Below are positions 41,664 through 50,525 of a stretch of DNA of 64,000 nt, piece by piece (position 1 is the stretch's first letter; the number at the start of each line of letters is the position of its first letter). The position numbers and the translations under genes were made by a program. Source of the DNA: Amoebophrya sp. A120 (taxonomy: Eukaryota; Sar; Dinophyceae; Syndiniales; Amoebophryaceae); the NCBI GenBank assembly GCA_905178155.1, contig CAJINV010000010.1, forward strand, positions 1,819,182 through 1,883,181, in the 5' to 3' direction. Under the pieces are notes generated by a model. It was not told where the DNA came from, ran no database searches, and saw only the letters and a program-made list of their open reading frames with translations.

Positions 41664-44321
41664 TCATCTACCTCTGATCGTGGGATTTCCTTCCGGCACC
41701 ACCAATCGACGTCGATGTGAAAAATATTGACGGCAAGAACATATCACCGCTTCAAGACGACCGGCTGCCGTAGATGCGCGAGTGGCTGGTCGGTGTTCCA
41801 TAGTGCTATGGAAGTGGAAGACGTACGTAGGAAAGTCTCGGCAAAAAGCTGTCACGGTGGAACTTCTACACAAACGCTGAGCGTGTGGTCCACCTGGCAA
41901 GCCTGGTGGCAACAAGATTTCCATTTTATGCAGCAATAGCTGCAGATGCAAATAGTTTCTACCATCGTGACGTCGAGACGATTTCCCACGACCTGCCACC
42001 ACCAGTTCCATAACTGCATGAGCTTCTGTAAGAGGAGGAAACCATTGCGCATGCGCAGGTTGTCCTGCAATAGACGTTTCTCGGCCCACCTCTGACACAG
42101 CAGCACCAGCAGACCGGCAGGGGAAAGTTCCTTGCGGACGATACGTGCCTGCGTGATGAGGAAGCTCCTCGTCCTGTCGCAGCTGCTGGTGGCGCTGGTG
42201 TTCATCATCTCCTGGCGAAGCCACGAGATGAGGAGTTTCAGCATCATCTTCTTCCCCTGCGCGTTCGAACAAGTCGATGGGAATTTCCTGTTCCAGCACG
42301 ACTTTGCTCGTCGGGTCCAAATACCAGTGCCTTGGCTCAGGCGTGGTAGCAGGAGGCGAAGAGGACGGCGGAGACGGTATTTTTGGGCTTTCTTGAGCCT
42401 GCTCCTGTTGGTCCCGCACCGGACCCGCCTCCGACCACCTGCTCCTGCCACCACTGCTGGGCCCTATATTGAAGGCCAGAACGACTCTGTAGGAAGAAAA
42501 TTGATCTTGTTCCGCAGCTTGTTGCGTTGTTCCCGTCGGATGACTGGCTTGTTCGATTTTGGACGCAGCTCCTGCGGTCTTCCCCGCCTCAGAATGATGT
42601 TCTTCGGTCCCTACAGCGGCCTCCCCCTCCTCCTCCTCCTCCTCGCGGGAAAACATTAAATACTGGTCCTCCACCTCCTGCTCCCGCTCGATATCCGCAA
42701 GTAGCTTCTCGTCGTCCCCGCTTGCTACACTCGGCAGCGCGGAATGCTGGAGCCAGGAAGGAAAGAAAACCACTTCACCCGACCGCGGGTGCAGCAGCAC
42801 CTCTCGGCCAAAGGGCGGCGAAGCCCCGCGGGGGTCGGCGAACCTGAGGACCCCGGAGTTATTATCAGCGCTGACGTAGTACACACCCGAAACGTACTCT
42901 CCAGAGTGTGTGTGTCCGGCGTGCCATCCGACTGCTTCGCTTGCTGTACTTGTTCCTGTAGCTTCACCATCGGGACGAAGAGTTTGCATTTTGTTCATCT
43001 TCCCTACTTGCGGGTGCACACTGAACCAGGAGAACATACTCACGTCAGCGTCTTCAGGTCCAGCATCCGGATCCTCGCCCGCCTCATCTGCGGAAGTTGC
43101 GCTGCCAGGACGAGGACCCGTCACACCACCAGCAAGATTACCTGGCCTGAAGATATCGTAGTTCGCATGCAGTTTCAGGTATCGTTTGGCGAGTTGAATG
43201 ATTGTCTTCCGCAGCCACTGATACTCCGGCAGATTTTTCATCGCAGGCCAGGATGTGGACTTGTTGTTGGCAGGTGGCGAGGAAGATGTAGGCTTGCTGG
43301 AAGCACTGGGACTGGCAGCGCCGGGCTGAAAAGTTGTGGAAGTTGTAGCCCGGTCATTTGACGGGTCCTTCACTTTGTGCAGCTGCAGCTCCATCGGCGA
43401 AACATGAAGAGCGTCTCGCGAAGATGTCTTTCGCTTCCTTTGATTGATACCTCCTGTGGTCCCGGCCCCCAGCACCGCTTGCTCGGCTTCGGTTTCGAGC
43501 CAATCCAACAAGCTTGACAATGAGTCGTCTTGTTCATCTGTGCCTTGTTCTTCAGATATAATTCGAGGCGAAGTTTCTTCGTCTTCCAAGCTGCTTGCCT
43601 TTCCTACCGATGTCGTCGACGACGTGAAGTTCCTCTTTTCAACTACTTTCGCTGCGTCGTATTCGAAAATGGCTTTTTGATAGAAGTAAAACGCGTCATT
43701 CAGCCCGACGTCGTCGTACTGTTGGAGTAGGAAGTTCTTTTGCTCCACCAGAGATCCTAGGTCATGATGATCCTGCTGCCCACCTCCCGCCGACGCGGTC
43801 GTTCCAGATGATGTAGTAGAAACCAGTCTTCGGTGATGCCGTTTCCTCAGCGCGGGTAGGATAGAATCTCTCAGCTGCTGCCATTCCCGGACTGCTGCTT
43901 TTGTGATTTTCTGGTTGAACAGAGTCGCGCGGCCGACGTCGTGGTCAGGTGGTTGTTCATGATTTCGCTGCGACGTTGTAGATGCGTCAGTGTTGTTGGT
44001 GCTTGGCCGCTGAAGACCAGTCTGCTGTTGCGGCTGCTCGTCTAGTTGCACCGGCAACAGCTCAGTCACATTGACGATCTCGATCGGAGTCGGGTACAAA
44101 TACGCGACACGAGAAGTAGACGAAGTAGTTCTTGTTCTTTCTGATTCTGTTTCATGATCGGAGAACGCATGCATTGCTGCAACATCTTCTCCTGGTGCGC
44201 AACAGTAGAGAGGAAAAATCAACGCAGCAAGGCGGACACAAGTAAACAAGGACGAAGTGCTGGCGAACCAATTGACGAGGAAACACATCCCGGACCAGCG
44301 GGCGGAACCCAACGAGGCCAT
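41664..44321 (-). CDS. Putative 2-oxoglutarate-Fe(II) oxygenase, uninterrupted ORF
   Basis: 885 residues from ATG 44321 (MASLGSARWSGMCFLVNWFA), which begins a hydrophobic leader or anchor to about residue 40. Residues ~60-440 are low-complexity, with a conserved-looking helical stretch YQWLRKTIIQLAKRYLKLHA. The catalytic region matches the prolyl-4-hydroxylase-like 2OG-Fe(II) fold: WHAGHTHSGEYVSGVYYVS (from W466), GVLRFADPRG, HPRSGEVVFFPSWLQHS (His ~526) and, after an acidic insertion of about 85 residues, YRVVLAFNIG. The histidines, and the Arg in RVVLAFN, fit the metal- and 2-oxoglutarate-binding roles in that family. The acidic insert between the last His and the Arg is unusual. The C-terminal ~230 residues are low-complexity and may partly be non-homologous extension. 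Unlike its neighbours it has no introner and no GT-AG intron. Confidence 0.85.
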   Translation of the reverse strand: MASLGSARWSGMCFLVNWFASTSSLFTCVRLAALIFPLYCCAPGEDVAAMHAFSDHETESERTRTTSSTSRVAYLYPTPIEIVNVTELLPVQLDEQPQQQTGLQRPSTNNTDASTTSQRNHEQPPDHDVGRATLFNQKITKAAVREWQQLRDSILPALRKRHHRRLVSTTSSGTTASAGGGQQDHHDLGSLVEQKNFLLQQYDDVGLNDAFYFYQKAIFEYDAAKVVEKRNFTSSTTSVGKASSLEDEETSPRIISEEQGTDEQDDSLSSLLDWLETEAEQAVLGAGTTGGINQRKRKTSSRDALHVSPMELQLHKVKDPSNDRATTSTTFQPGAASPSASSKPTSSSPPANNKSTSWPAMKNLPEYQWLRKTIIQLAKRYLKLHANYDIFRPGNLAGGVTGPRPGSATSADEAGEDPDAGPEDADVSMFSWFSVHPQVGKMNKMQTLRPDGEATGTSTASEAVGWHAGHTHSGEYVSGVYYVSADNNSGVLRFADPRGASPPFGREVLLHPRSGEVVFFPSWLQHSALPSVASGDDEKLLADIEREQEVEDQYLMFSREEEEEEGEAAVGTEEHHSEAGKTAGAASKIEQASHPTGTTQQAAEQDQFSSYRVVLAFNIGPSSGGRSRWSEAGPVRDQQEQAQESPKIPSPPSSSPPATTPEPRHWYLDPTSKVVLEQEIPIDLFERAGEEDDAETPHLVASPGDDEHQRHQQLRQDEELPHHAGTYRPQGTFPCRSAGAAVSEVGRETSIAGQPAHAQWFPPLTEAHAVMELVVAGRGKSSRRHDGRNYLHLQLLLHKMEILLPPGLPGGPHAQRLCRSSTVTAFCRDFPTYVFHFHSTMEHRPATRASTAAGRLEAVICSCRQYFSHRRRLVVPEGNPTIRGR

Positions 44322-46021
44322 CTTGTGCAGCTGCAAGCCGTTTATATTTACTTTCGACACCCCTGAGAAGAATATACTCGCTGTGCTGGGTACTCCACCA
44401 AGGAACTGGAGCTACTTTAACCTAAAAGTCTGTTTCTGACGCACTGGCTCATCACTCGCTCACAAATAGTCAGCACTGTGGCAAAAATCTTTCAAAACGT
44501 GAGGACGATCTGCCTCGCTCAATCCGTGAAAGCAGCGATCTTCGCCAGCAAATGCTACTAGCGCTTAGCCGTCGTGGGAATAGAACTGGAACAAGAACAA
44601 AATACACAATTATCTTCATCCGCCCCGGCTAATCGGTAAAATTGGTTACTTTCCAAAGCGGAAAGCACAGGAACATGCTCCATTTGAAGTCGGTGGCGCC
44701 ACCGCTTACCGCGCGATCACCCACAAAGCCGGCCCGTAGTGGCGAAATCGAAAAGCAGCCGGGCCCCGCCAAGAAAGTCAAAACAAGCCGGCGCGCAGCC
44801 CGAAGACCAGGGCATCTGGCGCAGCCGCGGCAATAAGCGCGCGAGAGCTTCGGCCGGCGCGCCAGCATTGATGGGGTGCGTGGCCCTTTCTCCTCGGACG
44901 CGGGCCCCCCCCGCCAAGCAATAGCGGCAAGCTTACCGGCAAAGCCCTGCGCCAACTAGGCGAGCCCAGGCAATAGGGCCTGGCACACAGCACCAGAAAG
45001 GGGCAGAGGGCCTGCCGTGGGCAAGCCGGGGCCCCTATTGGCGCGCCAGCCTACCAGCCGGGGTAGCGGGCGGAACCCCCACAGACCCCGACGCACATCG
45101 GGGCCGCCGGGCGACGATACGAAGGAGCGCAACCGACGACGGCGAGCGGCGCGCCGCCCGCTCTCGAAGTACTGACGGCTCCCACGTGCTGCACGTAGCG
45201 AAATCGCAGGGCAGGACCGGGCGAGGCGCGTCCTTATTCAACAAATTCGCCAAGATGCGCCGCTCCGTCAACGCGTCGATGCTGCACGGGACTGCGGACG
45301 TAGCCAGTGCAGCGCGGCCCAATGTTTTTGAGGCTAACGGTTGCGCCAAGGTCATACTGCTTGCGCAGCGCAGGTTTCCTGCAGTGCCATGCTCAGCGCA
45401 GATTTTCTATCCAGACTCTTAACTTAATCATTTCGAATGATGTTCTCTCACAAGATATTTCCAAAAAAATTTCTCTCTTGTTGTCTTGAAGAGAATGCTT
45501 AATCCTGAAACACAGCAACTCCGGCTCTGTTCGCACTTTGCTCCCACGATTGAAAAATGCTCAGTCACAGACACACCACTGAGCAGGAAGATGGTCCAGC
45601 AGCAACTCAACGCGCTGACGGAACAGAACTTACTACGCTCAACTGCAGGAACAAGAAACCACACGGCCGCCGAAGCATCCGTGCGGGAGGATTCGCTTCT
45701 TGTCAAGCTGAAGCTGTGACGATTTGCGAGTTTTATTTTGTGATCTCTCTTCCTCGGAAGATGTCTTCTCCCGCAGAAGGCGTTGCGCGTCGACCTTATG
45801 TTTTATTTGCTCATTCGAAGATACCATAGGTTTGCTCCAGAGAGGAGTAGCATGATTTTTGCTCAATTCAATTCGCCTCAACTACATCCACGACGACGCA
45901 TACTAGCGTATCACTTCTACGTGGAAGTAGCAGTCACGCCTTTCAAACTCCTTTCGTGCATTCCTCACGTCGACCAGGAGCACTTCTGCTATCGCTTTTA
46001 GTTTAAAAACAAGTCGGCACT
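44322..46021. other. Intergenic region containing a GC-rich island
   Basis: 1.7 kb between the oxygenase start and the phosphatase stop. The centre (44690-45340) is listed separately; the flanks are AT-rich and show no gene. Confidence 0.5.
44690..45340. other. GC-rich island of unknown origin
   Basis: Strikingly GC-rich (runs of GGCGCGCC, CCGGGCC, GCCGGC) between AT-rich flanks. Open frames exist on both strands, the clearest on minus at 45035-45355 (with ...RRILANLLNKDAPRPVLPCD...). None has an ATG-anchored recognisable domain. Possible explanations are a GC-rich repeat, foreign DNA or a CpG-type control region; the sequence alone does not decide. Confidence 0.5.
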
Positions 46022-48435
46022 TCACATGTTCCAGCCCGCAATCTCACAGTTCGCGAAGCTGCGGCCCCCCTGCAAGTGTACCGGAGACACCTTGACACTC
46101 CTCTTGTTCTTTCCGTCTAATGCGAAAAAGGCATCGAGAAACCGGTAGTGCGCCACGATGCCTATTTTCTGTTCCTGGAAGTTTACGGTCGCTTCAAATT
46201 TCGCCATGTTATCACACAGAAAAAAGCAGGCAGGTCAAATTTGTAATGCAAAAATAAATAAACAAAACAATCTGTCTTGCATGTCCTAAACAGCACGCTA
46301 GGGCGTTGCCCATGACAGATTTTTCTGCGTATTTATTTTTGCATTACAAATCTGCCCTGCCTGTTTTTTTCTGTGGGATACATGTACTCGGATAAAAACT
46401 CCTTCGTTTTCTCTGCTCGCTTATCAAAAGCAAAAGTGTCTGGGTCTGGAAGAGTCGTGCTGTTTTTGCATGACGCAGAAGGTGTGCCATGGAAGCTCTA
46501 GCATCTCAGGTTTCACGAAGCGTTCGCAATGCCGAATCCGCATGGCAAGTCCCTGATTTTGGTGACAGAAAGGGGGCATAACTTTTGCTGCCTATGCATG
46601 AGAGATTTTTCTGTGTTCTGAAATGCGCATCACAAGTTTGTATTCTTCCAGACGAGACCCAGACATTTTTGTAGTTGATACCGCTTCATGGTGTCAAAGT
46701 AGTCTTCGAACGGATGGGGGACGACCTTTTTCGTCTCTATCCCCTGAAAATTCACCATCCCCATCCAGTTTGTCATGTAAAACATACATAAAGTCCTCAG
46801 TTTGTCATGCACAAAGTGGATGGGAATGGGGATGGTTAATTTTCACGGAATAGTCTCTTGCAGAAACGTATTCGCTAAAACGTTATCCTGCAGCGTCGTG
46901 TCCGTGAAATGCTTTACGTTCGACAAATCCGGCTTGATAGCGCAATCATCTTCTTTTCGAAATCCGTACAGGACTGTTGATTCTTTGCCATTCGCGTTTT
47001 TCTCGTAGTCAGCACCAGCAGCAGTCGGAGTGGTTGCACTAAAAATGCCGGCTGGTGCCGGGGACCCAGGCCCAGCTGATGTTCCGTTGGAGTTGCAGTC
47101 CGGATCTTCGAATTCCTGTAGCGCCGACTCGTGCCGCTTCTTGTTCACAATCTCCTTCTCCAGCATTTCGCGTTTTTCCCCGTTCAGGAGTGAGCGCAGA
47201 ATCCAGTAATTCTTTTCCAGCAAGTCCTCCTCGAGGAGCGAAAAATCAAAGTCCAGATCGCACTGATTCTTCGTTTTGGAGCTGAACAAAAACTTCAGCC
47301 TCTGCGCGTAGTCACAGGGGATCCCGTCGGTGTAGCGAACCCACTCCCGAATCATCGGAAGCACGACGAACTTGATTTTCTCTCTGCCCGGATGGTTTTT
47401 GAACAGACTGTTGCAGGTTTGCAGCGTTTATCAAAAGTAAAAATGTCTGGGTCTGGAAACTTGTGATGCTGGGTGGCGTCTCATCATGAGGCTACAAATG
47501 CTGGCTCAGCATGACAAGTTTTTGAGCTCCTAGGTGTTGCCTATTCTGCATGACAAACTGCGCTTCTGCATCACAGACAAGCGGAGCTCTTGGGGAACGT
47601 GCATGACAGATTTTAGAGTCATGCCAGACAAGCATGACAAACATGAATTCTTCCAGACCCAGACATTTTTACAGTTGATAGCGTTCGCCTCAGGGGGGAG
47701 ACGAAAACCGTGTGGAAATCTACGTTTGCCAACAGATGCGCCCGCTTTTCCGTCTGGAGCACACCGTAGGGGTGCAACGGGCAGTCGACCAGGGACCTCG
47801 CGGTGCCGATCTTCACCGTCATGCGCTGCTCGAAACTTTCAAACGGCTATCCTGTGCAAAAACGTCCCCACCCCAGAGCTGTCATGCAAATCTGCATGCG
47901 AAAAAAGTTTCGCATGCGGAGCCCCATGAGAACCGTTTATTTTGCAGTCGTGTTTTGGCATTTGTCTAGCAGATTTTCCATCTTGACTCTGGTGCAGGGA
48001 CGTTTTATTTACTCAGGATAACGGCTCCTGTTTCCTCAGTTTGTACTTGTCAAAAAACTTCGGCAATTTAGAGGCCATCTGGGCGTAGTTTGCGCAACTA
48101 ATCGCGTGGCGCACGCAGATGACTTTCGACTTCTCCACGTCGGTGCAGGGCGTATTCGTGCCGAAAGCGTTTTCCAGAGTCGGTTCATAATCGAGCAGCT
48201 CCTGCATCTTGGTAGCGAGACACTGTTCCACAAACTTTCGCGTGTCGTGGTCTTCATCCGTTTGCTTGTTGAGGTAATTGTTGTTATCACCGGAGGACGA
48301 AGACGCTGCTGGTGCAGGTGCTCCGCCTATAATTGCGCCCCCAGACGACCCGGAGGCATTTTTTGTCGTAGTTTCTGGTGCTCCCATGTTGTTTTCGTTC
48401 TGCTGCGGGGAAGACTCACTATACGTGCCGCCCAT
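46022..48435 (-). CDS. Histidine phosphatase (phosphoglycerate-mutase-like) family protein
   Basis: Exons 48435-48021, 47842-47681, 47423-46853, 46732-46681, 46416-46381 and 46204-46022 join to 472 residues. ATG at 48435 (MGGTYSESSPQQ). After a Ser/Gly-rich start comes VICVRHAISCANYAQMA (Arg109-His110), which fits the RHG motif that carries the phospho-accepting histidine. Then DCPLHPYGVLQTEKRA, FVSPLRRTLQTCNSLF (catalytic Arg region), LPMIREWVR (acid residue region) and KIGIVAHYRFLDAFFAL with the second catalytic His. The motif order and spacing are those of the family; a middle insert (about residues 250-370) is acidic and Ser/Gly/Pro-rich. The substrate cannot be told. Five introner-like introns; one splits SPLRRT from LQTCNS inside the catalytic motif. 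Confidence 0.92.
46210..46380. mobile_element. Introner-like element, family H (single copy)
   Basis: 171 bp, long TIRs around an AT-rich centre: TATCACACAGAAAAAAGCAG and, inverted, TATCCCACAGAAAAAAACAG. Exact TSD CATGT. Excision joins KEFLSEYM to AKFEATVNF in frame. Confidence 0.94.
46422..46680. mobile_element. Introner-like element, family A
   Basis: 259 bp. Flanks TCGCT and CCGCT match 4/5. Excision joins YFDTMKR to AEKTKEFL in frame. Confidence 0.92.
46738..46852. mobile_element. Introner-like element, family J (shortest, single copy)
   Basis: 115 bp, of which about 65 are TIR (TATCCCCTGAAAATTCACCA... and its inverse). Exact TSD GTCTC. Excision joins ANTFLQET to KKVVPHPFE in frame. Confidence 0.94.
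47429..47680. mobile_element. Introner-like element, family A, inside a catalytic motif
   Basis: 252 bp. Exact TSD GCGTT. Excision restores VSPLRRTLQTCNSLF, the family's conserved catalytic-arginine motif. Confidence 0.97.
47848..48020. mobile_element. Introner-like element, family D (short copy)
   Basis: 173 bp. Exact TSD ACGGC. Excision joins KYKLRKQEP to FESFEQRMT in frame. Confidence 0.94.
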
Positions 48436-50087
48436 GACCACGGATGAGAATGTAATTAGACCAATTTCTATATATATAAGTGCCAGAGTTGTACGAATTT
48501 GTTCTTAGTAAGCGCTACTACTTATATTCTTCCGTACTTCTTCTCGCGGCTGGTCTTCAGAAGTAGAGGCAGCAGAGGCAGGGTGTTCAAAGGTTTTCAT
48601 CAAGAAGGGGCTGTCTGCGAAGGGGTACTATTCAGAGGTTGGCTGCGACGGGGTGTTCAAAGGATTTCAAAGGGTTGAACTCACCCAATAAGAAGAAGAA
48701 AATCGGGATCATCATCCTGCGCAAAAAAGTTGATCCGCTTCGGCCGCCGGCGTGTTCAGCGATAGTTCGCATAGAACAACAACTCGCTATGTATCACAAA
48801 ATCCTGCACCAGAAGATTTTCGCCGATTTTCCCTCACTTGGGAAGGTCGTTGACCTTCCAATCGGCTACCTATCTAATGATCGCGAAGATGTGCTGACCA
48901 TGCAAGCGAGGATCTGCATCCGGGAAAAATGTAAATGCATAGGTCAAGGAACGCACTGTAAAAATAGTTCTACTTTCACTTTTACTGAGTCTGAGTTGCA
49001 TTGTGCTGCTCCAGCGAGCCGACACTATCATGAACACACTCGAGGTCCTCGAACACTGTGCTAGTAAGCGACGAGGGCGAAGGAGCTTACTTAATATGGT
49101 CCAACATAGTTCTTGATGAAGCTGCTGCTCAATTTCGCGCAAAGCTGAACAAATCGCACAACATACGCAATCGCAATACTAAGTGGAGTAAACCAAAATA
49201 AGTTGCTCTACACTTTGTTAAGTAACATACAAAAATCGGCCCCGCCACGAACAAAGCCGATTTTTGATCGATCCAGCAAAGCAGCTACTCCACCCGTGCA
49301 AACCACTTCAGGGAAATCATAGCTCTCGCCTATTGCTATCAAGTATAGTATAATACAGTAAATTTTCATTGGATCAGCATTACAAAAGTCATACATTGAA
49401 TCCATAACTAGACCTGAAATACATATTGCGACTTTCCTCTACATAATCGCTGCCGCGAAGCTAATGCGTCTGAGCTTGAGCCTATAAATATATTAGTGTA
49501 GCGCTCTTGAAGTAGATGACATTGCAATTCACTGTAAGCTGTAAGTGTAACTAAACAACAAATTGAAACTGAAATTTTGAGAGAAAGTGGAAATTAATTT
49601 CTTCGAGTGGTCCGATTTTCATTTTTTACCTACTTCCTGCTCACCACAATGTTTTGCCGGGTCGACAGTGACGGGGACGGAGTCTCGTTAGGTTCGTCTT
49701 CGTTGAAGTTGTGCTGTGACAAAAAATATCTATAATTTCCAATGTACTACGCCAGGGCGTCGCCACTCTACTAAGTAAAATGGGCTACATGATCTGCTGT
49801 AGACTTTTTTTTTGGAGCACAGTTTATCGAACGAAAATTTCGACGCGGATGCGCATACACGCAGATGTAAGTATGTTCGGTATTTTCTAGCTGTAGGAAC
49901 ACGATTCCTTTTGGACGATGGATTGCAACACTACCTTCGTCCACAAACTTGAATATGGAATAAAAAGCTCTGTCCTGCTACAACGCACGACCTGGACAGC
50001 CTTTTACAGCTAGTACAGGAGATGACGTAGACATAATTTACTTTTGCCTTCTAAAAAGTGTATTTACATTTTGCGTGAAAGTTTCTA
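48436..50087. other. Gene-poor interval
   Basis: Includes the phosphatase 5' flank. A 26-base word, beginning GAGGATCTGCATCCGGGAAA near 48907, recurs near 51649. No gene recognised. Confidence 0.45.
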
Positions 50088-50525
50088 CTACGCTCCCCAG
50101 GCAGTTGTACTTCTGCTCTTCCGTGGCATCTCATCGACTGGGACGATCTGGTCCAGCCGCTGTGCCGCCTTCGACGTCTGCGATGGGGACGACAATCGAG
50201 ACGACGACCGCGATGCCGAGGATGGCCTTTCCGCATTGACGCTGCCCCACCCCCGGAAGTGCCGCCGGCGCGGGGGTACGATGCCCCATAGCGATTCTTC
50301 TTGGGGTTCTCCGTCCTCCTCATCGCCCGTATGCGTAGTTATTTCGCTTTTCGGTTTCTCCTCCGTCCCCTTCGGGACTGTCTTCGCCGCCGCCTCATTC
50401 CCTTCCTCTTCCTTCGCCTCGTTTTTTCCGGTCTTCATCACCAACTCCTTCTCGTTCTCCAAGACGGAGGTCTGTGTGTGGTTGCGGTCTATTGTGGAGC
50501 GAATTCTAGTAATCGCCAAGGACAT
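50088..50525 (-). CDS. Possible small acidic/Ser-rich protein
   Basis: 145 residues from ATG 50525 (MSLAITRIRSTIDRNHTQTS) to TAG at 50088-50090. Lys/Glu-rich in the first half, Ser/Arg-rich in the second (SASRSSSRLSSPSQTSKAAQ). Orientation agrees with all other genes. No family and no introner; the opposite strand has a frame of similar length, so coding is not proven. Confidence 0.4.
   Translation of the reverse strand: MSLAITRIRSTIDRNHTQTSVLENEKELVMKTGKNEAKEEEGNEAAAKTVPKGTEEKPKSEITTHTGDEEDGEPQEESLWGIVPPRRRHFRGWGSVNAERPSSASRSSSRLSSPSQTSKAAQRLDQIVPVDEMPRKSRSTTAWGA

Noticed and set aside
41119-41667. 182-codon minus frame after the oxygenase
   Set aside because: No ATG-anchored start, no motif, and it overlaps the oxygenase 3' end in another frame; treated as non-coding.
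41664-44321. Long plus-strand frames inside gene regions (e.g. 42132-42659, 42744-43361)
   Set aside because: They are shadows opposite GC-rich coding sequence; only the minus strand shows domain motifs.
45035-45355. 106-codon minus frame in the GC-rich island
   Set aside because: Long frames are expected by chance in very GC-rich DNA; no domain recognised.
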